Shown: piece after piece, positions 44,698 through 57,416 of the stretch | Position numbering within the stretch: the first letter of the stretch is position 1 | Layout: the number at the start of each line of letters is the position of its first letter | Assembly: GCA_964016875.1 (NCBI GenBank) | Contig: OZ024733.1 | Location: forward strand, 7,060,984-7,124,983 | DNA: 64,000 bases | DNA from: Fallopia convolvulus | Taxonomy: Eukaryota > Streptophyta > Magnoliopsida > Caryophyllales > Polygonaceae | Reading direction: 5' to 3' | Notes under the pieces: model-generated | What the model saw: the letters and a program-made list of their open reading frames with translations, nothing else | Database searches by the model: none | Told to the model about the DNA's origin: nothing | Position numbers and translations under genes: made by a program

Positions 44698-47600
44698 TCA
44701 AATTTTCATTTCATCGGTGGGATTGTGCATTGATTGGCATAGCTTGTTCACAGAAAAGGATATGTCTGGCCTCGTGAATGCGAGAAATTGTAGGCCACCC
44801 ACAATGCTTCTATATTTGAATGGATCCGAGAAGGGAGTTGAGGTAGTTACATCAGCAACAAAGTTGGAAGCCATAGGTATTGTGACTGGCTTCGACTGAG
44901 CCATCTGAGCACGTTGAACTAGGTCTTTGATATACTTTGTCTGATGAAGATAAATGCCTTCAGGTTCGATCAAAGCTTCAACGCCGAGAAAGAAATTGAG
45001 TGCGCTGAGATCTTTCACTGGAAACTCATGAGATAAAGCAGTCACAAATTTATCATTTAAGGTGGGATGAGTCGCAATTACCAACAGGTCGTCAACATAC
45101 ACGAGTACGTAGACAGATTGATTTCCTTGGTGATAAGAAAACAGAGATGTATCGGATTAAGAAGGATGGAAACCCATAGTGACAAGAGAGTCGCTAAGGC
45201 GAGAAAACCAGGCGCGGGGTGCTTGTTTTAGGCCATAAAGAGACTTATTTTTATTTGCAAATATGAGATGGAAAAGAGGGATTTGTAAAACCTGGAGGCT
45301 GGCAGATGAAAACGTCTTCATTCAAGTTCCCGTGTAAGAATGCGTTGTGTATATCCAATTGGCGAACAGACCACCGACGCATCGCTGCCAGGGCAAGAAG
45401 GAGGCGAATAGTGGAAGGATTGGCAACGGGACTAAAGGTTTCCTCATAGTCGAGGCCCGGAATTTGGTGGAACCCCTTAGCTACAAGGAGAGCTTTTCGA
45501 CGCTCTACTTGGCCATTGGCATGTCGTTTGGTCTTAAAAACCCACTTGACACCTAAGACATTGTTAGACGACTGCCGGGGAACGAGGTTCCAGGTTTGAG
45601 TTTGGAGAAGGGCTTGAATTTCAGCATTCATGGCGGCTCTCCATTTTGGATATTTGGATGCCTCAGTGAAGCAAGTAGGCTCATCGGGTATGACAGATGA
45701 GACGGAGCAAGACGGGGAGGGTTTTTGTGGCCAGGGGATGGTTCCATTGGAACGAACCAGTGGTTTGAAGATTTGGGATTTTGAACATGTAGTCGTATGA
45801 TGCGGCGGTGGAGGAGTGTTGGAGGATGAGGAAGATGAGTTTTCAGAAGAAGATGGGCTTGAGGAATTAGAATTGGTCTCAGGAGAGGTAGGAGGTGATG
45901 GAGGGGTGGAGTTTGAGGAGTTAGAGTTCTCGATTTTGGGCTGTTGGAGAAGGAGGGGTGATGACTTGGGCTCCTCAGGTGGGAAGAAATCATGCTCATT
46001 TTCTGCTGGGAGTGGAATGTTTAGGAGAGTAGTGAATTGGGTAGGTTGAGGAGGAGACGGCCCATTCATGGGAGGCCCAAATGAGTTTTGCTGAAATGGG
46101 AAATCATTTTCATGAAATATGACATCCCGTGAGATGTAGATACGTTTGTGGCCAAGTCATAGCATATGTAGCCTTTGTAGTGGCTAGCATATCCAAGAAA
46201 GAGGGTGGGGGTAGAGCGAAAGGAAAGTTTATGGGATTGGTAGGGCCGAAGGTTTGGAAAACAAAGGCGTCCAAAAACTTTGAGAAATTTGTAGTCGGGT
46301 GGGATTTTGAAGAGCATCTCATATGGAGATTTGTGGTGTAGAATGGGAGTGGGAAGACGGTTGATTAGATAAGTGGCGGCCTCAAAGGCGTTATCCCAAA
46401 AGGGAAGGGGTAACGAGGCTTGTTTTAAGAGAGTTAAGTCGGTGTCGACAATACAACGATGTCGGGTTTCGACGCTCCCATTTTGTTGATGGGAGTAGGG
46501 ACATGTGATCCGGTGAGCAATGCCAAGGGTTTGGAAAATGGGTTTGAGGGGCATAAACTCAGTCCCGCCATCAGTTTGTATGGAGGATATTTTTGTTGAG
46601 AAAAATTTGGTAGCAAAATTTATGAATGTGGAAACAATTTGTGGAACAAGATTTTTTGTAGTGAATGGAAATATCCAAATAAATTTAGTATGGTCATCCA
46701 CAATAGATAAGTAGCAGGAAAAGCCTTTCATTGGTTTCAAATGGGTTGGGCCCCAAACATCTATAAATAACAACTGGAAAGGTAAATTAGAACGACTTGG
46801 ACTAGGGGGATGGGGAAGTGCGTGGGCCTTGGCCCATGAGCACTGCTGACACTGGGATGGACTAAGGGAGCCTCTTATTTGGGCTGGTAAAACAGACTGC
46901 AAAACACGGCTAGTGATAGCGTGAGATGGGTGACCTAATTTTCGATGCAAGAGAACTGAAGGAGACACGACAAGGTTGAGTTGCGGCTTTATGGTAGACA
47001 GTGCAGGAAGAAAGGTGACGACAGAGTTGAGCGAGGGTGATGGTGAATGCGCGGTGGCCAGAAAGTGGTACAACCCATCCTTAACGGGTCCTCGAAGAAG
47101 AGTTTCCTGCGTCTGCGCATCCTTGAAGAGAAAATAATGCGAGTGAAACTCGAAGAAGACATGATTATCTAAACAAAATTGGTGAACGGAAAGTAAATTT
47201 TTAGTAATAGCAAGTGTATGTAAGAGATGAGTGAGTTTAAAAGCATTATTGTGAGAGTGAAGTAAAGAGGAACCGTGGTTTTGAATGGGGATGTGTGATC
47301 CATCACCAAGAGAAACTTGATCCGAGCCTTCGTATCGGTAGTTGTCAAGCCTGAGGTTTGCGAGATCCGGCGTGTAATGGTGAGTTGCTGCAGTATTGGG
47401 GTACCAGTTGGTCATGGAGGGCATGTTGGCTTGGTGATTTTGAAGGTTTGCTGGGGGTGGGGGTTGGATGGCATGATCGAATCGATGCCAGCATTTTAAG
47501 GCAGTATGACCTGGTACCTGGCAGACTTGGCAGATGGGGCGAGTGTCCAGCTCTCCAGTGAACGTGCTCGGACCACGGCCACGTCCCCTGCCTCGGTAAT

Positions 47601-48335
47601 TATCCCTGCCACGAGTGTGGCCTCGGCCGCGTCCTGTAGACATGTGGTGAGCTTCGGGTTTGGGGTTTGTGGTGGTGTGGTTCACAGAGATGGTGGATTG
47701 AAGATTTTGGGTCTGTCGGTTGAGACGAGACTCATGAACGAGTAGGTAGGACAAGATTTGAGTAGATGTGGGAAGATAAGGTTGAGTGGATAGAGAACTC
47801 ACAAGAGAGTCATACTCACTGCCCAAACCAGCAAGCAGAAATGTTGAAAACTCCTCATCAGTGATGGGATGTCCAGCGCCGGCAAGTGATACAGCAAGAC
47901 TTTTTGCTTTGTTGAAGAAATCTGTTACAGATTCTGATTCCTTCTTCAGTGACGCCAACTGCAGTCGGGTATGCACGATTTGAGCACTGGAGCGCGTAGA
48001 GAAGAGCTCGTGAAGTGTATCCCAGACAACGAGTGCGGTGTGGTGGTCCATGACTTGAGGAAGGACCGTTTCGGTTAGAGCCCCAGTGAGAATGGCACCA
48101 TTTGATCTTTGGCTTGCCAAGCCAGCCAAGCCGGCCAAGCTGGGTTGTGTGTGCCATCCGAAAGTGTTGGTGACGAAGGCATGGTGCCATCTACAAGAGA
48201 GTAGAGGCCATGAGCCTTCAAATATGGAGTAACTTGACATTTCCAGAGAGGAAAGTTGTCAGATGAAAGCTTCACAGTGATAAAGTGAGAGAAGGATGAA
48301 AAGGAAGACTGGGTATTTTGTGGAACTAGGGCCAT
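44698..48335 (-). pseudogene. Copia-3 gag-pol, nearly full but broken
   Basis: Minus-strand Ty1/Copia polyprotein. 48335-46066: Gag (UBN2-type; FFNKAKSLAVSLAGAGHPIT) with zinc knuckle CQVCQVPGHTALKCW. The protease active site reads WYPNTAATHHYTPD where D-(S/T)-G-A is expected. GAG-pre-integrase LLHRKLGHPSH; integrase with FIDVWGP, IQTDGGTEF and QQNGSVETRHR. 46069-45251: proline/serine linker, then RT start (WNLVPRQSSNNVLGVKWVFK, RQLDIHNAFLHGNLNEDVF). 45240-44698: SLYGLKQAPRAW, VYVDDLLVIATHP, FTRPDISFSVNKLCQ. Frameshifts occur near 48200, 46070 and 45240, and a stop near 45160. Coding stops at PTDE (about 44712), so most of RNase H and the 3' LTR are missing. Confidence 0.9.
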
Positions 48336-48420
48336 GGGAATGAAAAAGAAGGAAGGAAGGTTTCTTGTTTTCTGGGAATGACGGCCGAAAAAGGAGTAAG
48401 CTTTTTCAGATCTTGATTTG

Positions 48421-48431
48421 CTCTGATACCA
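48421..48431 (-). promoter_or_regulatory. Copia-3 primer-binding site
   Basis: Minus strand TGGTATCAGAG directly after the LTR end ATTCCATCA: the initiator tRNA-Met complement. Confidence 0.8.
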
Positions 48432-48639
48432 TGATGGAATAACAATAAGATAATGATTTATGAATATTCTTCCTTGATTTCATTTCATATCATATGTACA
48501 ATATATAGTGCTATGGTGCTACTGTAGAAGGTTCTCGATTTGGGACAGTTGTCCATTTACAATATTGGGCATAAGAGATGGGCTATTAGTATTTGGGCTT
48601 TACTATGCTACTATTGAGCCAGGAGAGACATATATAACA
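48432..48639 (-). repeat. Copia-3 5' LTR
   Basis: About 208 bp on the minus strand, from TGTTATATATGTCTCTCC (48639) to ATTCCATCA (48432), followed at once by the primer-binding site. The outer end is assigned only from the TG dinucleotide, since no 3' LTR survives. It lies about 410 bp upstream of the ABCB start codon, in divergent orientation. Confidence 0.6.
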
Positions 48640-48975
48640 GATCAGCCCATGTCAAGATTTGGAATTCCTAAACTAAAAAAAAAAATCTTATGAAAATAAA
48701 TAAATTAAAGTGAATATTTAGAAGCATCTATCTAAATCAAAATTGTAGTACATAAATTAGAGAAATGGCTGATGTTTTTCTTCAGTGTGATTATTGGGCT
48801 AAATTATAGTAATGTACATAAACACCGAATTTGCATTTAATCCGTGACGGCTTTCAATTAAACAAGTGTACCAATCTCAGCCCATATCTAGGCTTGTATC
48901 GCTTTCTTACGCATTAGTTAGAGTGACGTCCACTCTTACCCCGCCTTGTCTATCAAAATACTTTGCATCTCCCAC

Positions 48976-48988
48976 GTATATATATAAC
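48976..48988 (+). promoter_or_regulatory. TATA box of the ABCB gene
   Basis: GTATATATATAAC about 70 nt upstream of the ATG at 49050, a typical core-promoter distance for a short 5' UTR. Confidence 0.5.
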
Positions 48989-49049
48989 AAAAACAGCCTG
49001 CTTCCCATCTATCTATCGTTACTAAGAACTAAATTCGATCGTAGTGCAC

Positions 49050-52000
49050 ATGGGAAAGGGGAAGGATGGGAGCAGCAGAGCTGGGTTATGGAAGGTGTTC
49101 GGGCAGGCGGACCCCGCCGACATGGCCCTCATGGTGGCCGGTTTCGTGGGGTCCGTTGGGGACGGCTTGGCGTTTCCGGCCATGTTGATAGTCTTGAGTA
49201 GGCTCATGAATAATGTCGGGAGTACCGTCTCGGGTGGCTCCTCCTACGATCCTCACCTATTGACAACTAATCTCAACAACGTATATATAATATATGTGTG
49301 AAGATCAAATCTTGTTGTTTTATCAAATTGAGCTTATTGATTTCATCTGTTGTTACTTTTGTCTATGATCACAGAATGCTCTGTTCATGTGTAAAGTAGC
49401 CGTTGCTGCCTGGCTCTTTTGTTTCCTAGGTGAGCTAGCTAAATGTGCACTTTCTAGTTTCTACTAGATCCTTTATAATTGATGAACAATTCATTTAATG
49501 TAGAGGGATATTGTTGGACGAGAACGTCGGAGAGACAAGCATCTCGAATGCGAGCCAGTTACTTGAAAGCCGTCCTACGACAAGACGTTAGCTACTTCGA
49601 TGCAGGCCAGATCAGCGTCTCAGATGTCATCACCAGCGTCTCCAGTGATACCCTCATCATCCAAGAGTGCATAAGCGAAAAGGTTTTGGATGGACTTTTA
49701 ACTTATTAGCCCAACGGGTTCCATCCTAAAGCCAATTGGCAATAGGAGATTTAATCCGCTGAGTTAATTATACACTAGTCCGGTTATGTCCCAATTTTGA
49801 GATGTGGGATGGACATTCTAACATAACTCGATCTGTACTCAAAACTTGTGGTTGGATGATTGGTAAGCTAAGTTGCAAGTGTTTTGGATGGATTTAATTT
49901 GTTAGGTACCGAATTTCGTAATGAACACAAGCACGTTCTTGGGTTGCTACATAGCGGCATTCATACTCCTATGGAGGCTAGCCATCATGGCAATTCCATT
50001 CCTAGTACTTCTAGTAGTGCCCGGGATTGTGTACGGACGGGTGCTGATGTCGGTCACAAGGACGATGAGAGACGAGTATGACAAGGCAGGGCGTATAGCC
50101 GAGCAAGCCATCTCTTCGATTAGGACGGTTTATGCGTTTGTTGGAGAGTCGAAAACCGTCTCTGCCTTCTCGGAAGCCCTCCAGGGGGTTGTCAGGCTCG
50201 GCCTCAAGCAAGGCTTAGCCAAGGGCTTTGCTATGGGAAGTAACGGCTTGACGTTTGCAATATGGTCCTTCAACACTTGGTACGCTACGAGGCTTGTTAT
50301 GTACCATGGGGTTAAGGGCGGTACCGCCTTTGCTGTTGGTGTTTGCACCAATGTTGGAGGATTGTAAGTTGTCCTTCCTAGTTTTGCACGTGTGATCGAT
50401 CAATAAATAGCCCATAGTCTGTCATGATCATATAACAGTTTGAATTTATAAATTCTCAGGGCTCTTGGTACAAGCTTGTCCAACCTCAAGTACTTCTCAG
50501 AAGCCTATTCAGCAGGGGAACGCATAGCGGAGGTGATAGACCGAGTGCCGAGTATCGATTCGGATGACATGGATGGAAAGGTCATGGAGAGCATCACAGG
50601 TTTTTACCATATACGTAAAAGTAGTTATTGGGCAACTTGTAGATTATTAGATAGCAAAGTGGGGCCAATGCCTAATTTAGTTAGGAAGTTGAACAGAATT
50701 GACACAAATACGCACAATAACACGGCAACAACATATGCACTTCTTTCACGTAACTTTTAACAACAGTACAATATTCTAAACATAAGTCTTGTTTTATGGG
50801 TTATTGATTGAGTCACATTTTAGCCATCTTCATAAATAGCCATAACATGATCTCTAAAAGCTCCATCTATTGCATTAGGCGAATTGGAGTTGAAGGAAGT
50901 TGAGTTTGCGTATCCATCGAGACCAGAGACCTTAATCTTGCGTGGCTTTTCCCTCAAGGTCCCTGCAGGGAAGACGGTAGCACTGGTGGGAGGGAGTGGC
51001 TCAGGGAAATCTACGGTTGTAATGCTTCTTCAACGGTTCTACAACCCGCTAAGAGGGCAAATCGTTCTCGATGGCGTTCCCATTGAAGAGCTTCAAGTTA
51101 AGTGGTTGAGGTCACAAATGGGGTTGGTAAGCCAGGAGCCGGCTCTTTTCGCCACTAGCATCAAGGAGAACATATTGTTCGGTAGAGAGGATGCCTCCAT
51201 TGAAGATGTGATTCAGGCTGCCATGGGATCTAATGCTCACGGTTTCATTAGTCAATTGCCTCAAGGATATGATACAATGGTAATTAGTCTTCAATTCTAG
51301 TCTTGTTTTCGTTTGTTCAATAAGAACTCCATCAAATAATAACTATGCTTGGACTTTAATTTGATGATATATAAGGTTGGAGAGAGAGGAGTGCAACTAT
51401 CAGGAGGACAAAAGCAAAGGATTGCAATTGCGCGTGCCATCATACGCAAGCCACGGATTCTTCTCCTGGACGAGGCTACTAGTGCCTTGGACTCTGAATC
51501 CGAGCACACGGTTCAAGATGCTCTAGATCACGTCTCATTAGGAACCACCACCATTGTTATTGCCCACCGCCTCTCTACCATACGTCATGCCCACATCATA
51601 TCCATCCTCCAGGAAGGGCGAGTGGTGGAAATGGGATCCCATGATGAGCTCATTGCCCTTCCTCATAGCATATATGTTTCCCTCCAACAAAAGCAAAGGC
51701 GTACGCCTAACACCGAGAAAGAAGAACACAACTATCAAGAAATGGACTCATCAACCATTAGAGATCAAATGAGCCTCATGACTTCCCCTAGTGAGTTTGA
51801 TGGCAAGGAATCATTGTGTAAGAAGGATAGCAAGACGAAAAAGCCTTCTGTCAAAAGGCTTGTGAGCCTTAACTTGCCAGAATGGAAGATGGGTTTGCTA
51901 GGTTGCTTAGGTGCATTCTTGTTTGGGGCAGTCCAACCGGTGTACTCCTTCACCATGGGAAGTATGATAACAGTTTTCTTCCTACCAAGCCACGAGGAGA

Positions 52001-53675
52001 TCAAAAGGCTGACTAGGATCTTCTCCCCATGCTTCGCAGGATTGGCTATTGTTGCATTCCTAACAAATGCATTGCAACATTATAGCTTTGCCTACATTGG
52101 GGACAAGCTGACTATGAGGGTGAGAGAGAAGATGCTGGAAAATATATTAAGTTTTGAAATTGGATGGTTTGACCGAGACGAGAATTCAACAGGTGCCGTT
52201 TGCTCTAGGCTTGCCCATGATGCCAATGCGGTATGTTGTTCACTTAACATGCATGATATATTATAGTATTCCTTGGAGTGTTATTAAAGTTTAATGTCGT
52301 CATGGTTCATCAGGTGAGATGTCTAGTAGGGGACATAACTTCAGTCCTAGTCCAAGCGGCCTCCCTCGTACTCATTGCCTCTATCATGGGTCTAATCATC
52401 TGCTGGCGGCTTGCTGCTGTGATGGTAGCAGTACAACCTCTCATCATCGCTTGTTTCTATACACGTCGGGTCTTGCTCCGCAACATGTCTAACAAGTCCC
52501 TAAGATCCCAAGAGAGATCCTCCAACTTGGCCGCTGAAGCAGTTTCCAATATCCGAACCATCACATCCTTCTCATCTCAATCTAGAGTCATGAAAATGCT
52601 CGACAACGCCCAAGTGGGTCCGCGCCAAGAGAACATTCGTCAATCTTGGTACACGGGCATTGGCCTAGCTACCTCCCAAAGTCTCATGATACTCTTTCCC
52701 GCCCTCAACTTTTGGTATGGAGGCAAGCTTCTTGTGCATGGATATGTGAACGCCAAGCAATTGTTTCAAACCGTCATGATCCTAGAGAGGACGGGTCGGG
52801 TCATAGCAGATGTTGGATCCATGATAAATGATCTTGCGAAGGGATCAAATGCTATTCAATCGGTGTTTGCAGTGTTGGATAGAGAGACCCAAATAGAGCC
52901 TCATAATCCGAAAGGCCGAAGGCCAAATCAAGTCATGGGCCATGTAGAGATTCAAAATGTGGATTTTTCATACCCCAACAGATCTAGTGCGATGATATTG
53001 AGAGGCTTCTCGCTCGATATACCAGTAGGGAAATCCACCGCCTTAGTGGGTCAAAGCGGGTCGGGTAAGTCCACCATTATTGGCTTGGTAGAAAGATTTT
53101 ACGATCCTCTAAGCGGTGTGGTAAGAATTGATGGACATGATATAAGAACCTATGATCTTAGGTTTCTAAGGAAGCATATGGCATTGGTGAGCCAAGAGCC
53201 AACTTTGTTCTTAGGCACTGTAAAGGAGAACATCACATATGGAGCTTGCAAAGACGTTGATGAATCGGAAGTGGTGGAAGCAGCAAAGGCGGCAAATGCT
53301 CATGATTTCATTTCAGCGCTCAAGGACGGTTATAACACATGTTGCGGTGACAAAGGGATACAATTGTCGGGAGGACAAAAGCAAAGAATCGCAATCGCTA
53401 GGGTAATTCTTAAGAATCCAAGGATATTGTTATTGGATGAAGCAACAAGTTCCCTTGATAACCATTCTGAGACAGTGGTACAAGGGGAATTAGAGCGAAT
53501 AATGGTTGGAAGGACAAGTCTGGTGGTGGCTCATAGGTTGAGCACCATACAAAATTGTGACATGATAGTTGTGCTTGACAAGGGCAACATTGTGGAGGTT
53601 GGAGACCATCATTCATTGTTGTCTAAGGGATCATCCGGGGCTTATTACTCATTAGTTAATTTGCAAATTAAATAA
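49050..53675 (+). CDS. ABC transporter B family (P-glycoprotein/MDR-type, ABCB15-like), complete gene
   Basis: A full-size ABCB exporter, plasma-membrane type, using ATP to move small molecules (auxin or secondary metabolites in known relatives; substrate here unknown). Exons: 49050-49280, 49375-49429, 49504-49682, 49906-50363, 50460-50599, 50879-51279, 51376-52230, 52314-53675; introns are GT-AG. The sum is 3681 nt, one frame, about 1226 residues, matching the usual length near 1240. Layout is TMD1-NBD1-linker-TMD2-NBD2. NBD1: Walker A GGSGSGKST, Q-loop SQEPALFA, signature LSGGQKQR, Walker B ILLLDEATSALD, H-loop IAHRLST. NBD2: GQSGSGKST, SQEPTLF, LSGGQKQR, ILLLDEATSSLD, VAHRLST. All catalytic motifs are intact. 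The start was chosen as the first ATG after a TATA box, giving MGKGKDGSS and DPADMALMVAGFVGSVGDGL. The ABCB15 label is from general similarity. Confidence 0.93.
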
Positions 53676-55491
53676 CTCAAGTTAATCTACTTTTTCTATC
53701 CAACCATATTTCATGCCCAATCTGTAGCATAAATAAGATCGATGTAATTGATATTAATCATCCTTCGCTGAATCCACCAGCTATAAATATTCATCATCAA
53801 CATTGCCGGTTCCTATCAATATTTCATAGTTGACTACATGAAATACATTAAGATTTTGCTAATTTAGAATTAAGACACATGAAAATTATATCAATTTTCT
53901 TCTAAGAATCTCGATCATCAGCAGTGAGAACGGGAAAATTTACAATTCAATCAACTTTATAATCGGTTGAGATGGAAATGACCCGATGGACACAACAAAA
54001 AATTTGTAAGACTACATTCTAGTGTATGTGCATGTGGGAACCTTACAAGGTAATTTAAGGTCATGGACAACAAATTAAAGACAAGATATATGATCAAGGA
54101 CAATAATTATTATGCATGTCTTGGGAATAACCCAGAGTAACCATGAACCATAAAACACCTTGGCAAATTAATGTAAGCCAAGGAAGGCTAATTGGAAAGG
54201 GCTAAGGATACGCCTTATCAAGAAAATTACTCTATGGTTTGTTCGGTTATAGTTTGGAACCCAAGGATTTTATGTAGGCCATATTCTAACATGCTATACT
54301 CATAAACATCCAGATTCTGCTTGTGCGGGGCTATATTGGGCGATGATGTTGCTAAGCTCTTAAACATGGACATGAAAGACAAAATGCCAAAAGCTACTAT
54401 ATGTATCACTGGTAGACCATTGATCACAATCCAAAATCTTACATCAACATTTACTCTACCACAATCTTTGCAAATTAATATGGCTACCTATGAATGTTCA
54501 AAGAGGGTTCATGGGTATCGATTTCACCTATCCCCAAACTGGCAATTCCATACACTAAATTCAATTCAATACATCATTGCAGTTTCAAGCTTACGATTTC
54601 AAATACTCTTGGAAATGAATTAAAGCGATTAATCTGTGGTTACCCCAATGAACTAAGCTTGGCTCTTAGCGGCGCCACCTCATCCTTCTTTTTTTCGTAT
54701 TGGATCCTCTGCTTCCGGTTTTTTCAGAGTCTCCACCATCCGCTCTTCTAACTCCTTTCTTTCTTCATCGTTAGAAGTCCTCCTCGAATAATAAATAATA
54801 AATACCCTAAAACTTACAACCCTAATCCTTGCCAATTTCTCACGCCCCAGCCTTCGAATTTCTACTCAATAAATAATAATAAGCTAGAACCCTAATAAGT
54901 AAAAAGTTATGAACATTTACCCAAACCACTTTCACAAGCCTTTTGCTTAGTCTAAATGCTTTTTTTTAAAACTTCATACTTTCATTATTGTTTGGCTGGC
55001 TTAAGTCACATAATTTATTTGTTATCATGAGGGCTTTAGTTTTTCACTTACAAACATTTAATAATTATGGATTAAATTTGTTTGTCTTTTTAAACATTCT
55101 TGTTTTCATAAAGTAATTGAATTTTGAAACATAATAGTATATGTTATCTTTATAAATTTTTGTTTTCTTAACTTAATTGTCTATTGAAATATTTTGGTCC
55201 CTCCTAAATAAAACATGTTCTCTTCTGTATCTAAATTTGTATTTTTTATTTCTATAATTGTTTTCAATCATGTCTTATATATAAATAAAGTTTTACTAAT
55301 ATGTAATAACGTATGCATGCTTAGAGTACTTATTATATATAGGTACATAATTATAATTCTTGAGAATTTCTTTAAATATTTTTTAGTATTTTATATTTCT
55401 TTTAAAATTGAAAAAAATTAGCTATGTTATGAATATCCATTGGCCCCTACAACGAGGATTTTCTAGATCTGCCCCTAACCCCAATCCTTCC
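53676..55491. other. Intergenic sequence downstream of ABCB
   Basis: No recognised gene. Frames at 54227-54623 are short and unidentified. 54940-55440 is very AT-rich. TCTAGATCTGCCCCT near 55463 looks like the inverted end of a generic DNA-transposon repeat, without a partner. Confidence 0.35.
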
Positions 55492-56013
55492 TTTTTTTTA
55501 TAAGGAAAAGAATTAGTGCGAATTAGAGGTTGATTGGTCCCCTAGAGCGTCCAAGTGGATGAGAACCTCGAGATCTTTTAGCACTTCACGAGACAAGGAA
55601 ATGTGGAAGAATGTCATCTTCGCAATGAAATCCACCATGGTTGATCTCCCATAAAATGTGGACTAGCTAACGAGCCTCGAACTTGTGGAGAGAGACTAGG
55701 ATGTCGGCCACAACAATCTCGATCTCCCACAGACAACACCAAATTCCATTGATGAGATTAATGATATTGAGGATGTTACATTTGATCTCGATACTAGAGA
55801 CACCAAGGCGAAGTGCTTCATTGATTCCTCATTTGAGACTCAAGACCTCAGCCATAAGCACCGATTGGTCACCACATCAATCGTTCACCCAAGAGATGGC
55901 TTTACTGACCGGGTCCTTGAGGATGAAGCCAAAGGAGGCAGGGCTAGAGACGTTTTTTTTTGCACCATCGAAATTAAGTTTAACAATCTTGGTATTGGTC
56001 AGGTCCATTTACT
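55492..56013 (-). pseudogene. L1-type LINE RNase H-like domain (RVT_3), interrupted element
   Basis: The minus strand reads IVKLNFDGAKKNVSSPASFG, FILKDPVSKAISWVND and VLMAEVLSL, the RVT_3 RNase H-like pattern (K-L-N-x-D-G, then AE), with stops and frameshifts after that. It ends at an A run (plus-strand T run 55492-55499), a LINE tail. The preceding segment of the same LINE is at 63068-63431; the SIRE-like element lies between. Confidence 0.6.
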
Positions 56014-56018
56014 GATTG

Positions 56019-56030
56019 GTATCAGAGCAT
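56019..56030 (+). promoter_or_regulatory. Primer-binding site of SIRE-like element
   Basis: TGGTATCAGAGC (initiator tRNA-Met complement), 42 nt before the gag start codon. Sequence directly upstream reads as LINE, not LTR, so the 5' LTR is missing. Confidence 0.7.
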
Positions 56031-56071
56031 GCGCTCTAGATTTTGGTTAGTCTTTGCAAGTGTTAGCAAAA

Positions 56072-57416
56072 ATGTCTCAAGAACTCACAAAGATTGGACA
56101 TGGGAACAACAAACCTCCCGGACTCATCGTCGGACGATTCGAGAACTGGCAGATCAAGATGAGAGATTGGATGAGAAGTCATGACTACCAGGCATGGTGT
56201 GTCATTGAGCATGGAAACTTCGAAGTCAATGCTGCCATTAGGGACGACCTGTCCAAATGGGGTCCCAACGAGTGGCAATGCATGGAGGCTAACTACAAAG
56301 CCAAAATGTATCTCAACAATGCAATGTGTGAACAAGACAGTGACCGAGTGGCTAACTTTGAAACAACCAAGGAAATGTGGGAAGCCATTCAACAAATGCA
56401 CGTTGAGAGTTCCAATCTAAGGGAGGACCACCAGATGAACGCCAAGAGAGAATTCTTCAACTTCAAAAGGGCTATGGGAGAATCGGTTGATAGCTATCAA
56501 TCCCGATTCGAATCTCTTTGCTCCAAGCTAGCAACCCTTGGGATAACCAAGCAAGAAATCTTCGACAAAATGAAGGTGCAACAACTGTTCAACGGGTTGA
56601 CTGCCGAGTGGGCAAATGAACGAACCATATTCAAGGAGGATCCTGAGAATAGGAACTTGATTCTTCACCAAGTGTTTAGAAAGCTCGTTGGTCATGAAAA
56701 GAGAAAGCAAGAGGATAAACAAAAAGAAATGGAGAGTCGAGGCATAAACCTCAAACTGGAGAAGGTCCTCAAGTCTGTCCAAGAATAATACGAAGAATTT
56801 GAGGAGGACGACGACGAGGAACTAGTGCTAGTCACTAGGCCCTTCGAAACTTCTACAAGAAAGGGAAGTTCAAAGGGAACTCCAATAGAGATGGAAGGAA
56901 CTGTGACTCTAACGACAAGTATCAAGACATAGACAAAGATCTTGCAGACGCCACGTGCTACAAGAAAGGCACTTCGCCAATAACTGTCCTCAGGGAACTG
57001 AGGAGCGAAGACCCGACAATGGCAAGAAAAAGGAGCTAGAGGCATGGACAACACCAGAAACTTGCGTTATGGCCATAGGGGAGACCACTAGGGAACAACC
57101 CAGTGAGGTAAATTCTGAAACCCTTCTCAACTCTCTTTCTCAATACAAAAACCCCAAGTTGTTAAAACTATTGGCTAAGATGCTAAAAGATAATGTTAAA
57201 ATACAAAGAAAACTTGATCAATCCGAACATATGTTAGTTGAACAACAGAGAATGGAGTCTTGTTCCCATTGTGACGAGCTTGTTGTAAAATTGCAGTCCT
57301 CCATTACTGAAACCACACTCCTTAGAAGGGAACTCAATGGTATTGAGAGTGAAAAGGATGAAATCCTCAAGACTCTGATTGAAAACCAAAAGTGTCTTGA
57401 TAGTTCCCTTCCATAA
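56072..57416 (+). pseudogene. SIRE-like Copia Gag with zinc knuckle
   Basis: The start ATG gives MSQELTKIG, then the UBN2-type Gag core: RFENWQIKMRDWMRSHDYQA, ETTKEMWEAIQQMH, GESVDSYQSRFESLCSKLAT and EIFDKMKVQQLFNGLTAEW; a stop is at 56788. After an acidic stretch and frameshifts comes a zinc knuckle split between frames (CYKKG, then HFANNCP, about 56957-56995). The rest to 57416 is a helical, probably coiled-coil region (MLKDNVKIQRKLDQSEHMLV). Gag would package element RNA; this copy is not functional. Confidence 0.8.

Noticed and set aside
45816..46049. Acidic 77-aa plus-strand ORF (EEDEEDEF-type)
   Set aside because: It is the complement of the serine/proline-rich linker of Copia-3 on the minus strand.
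50011..50415. Minus-strand ORFs across the ABCB gene
   Set aside because: They are antisense shadows of ABCB exon 4; the plus strand carries the conserved protein.
54227..54623. Possible gene downstream of ABCB
   Set aside because: Short frames on both strands with no known motif or splice pattern.
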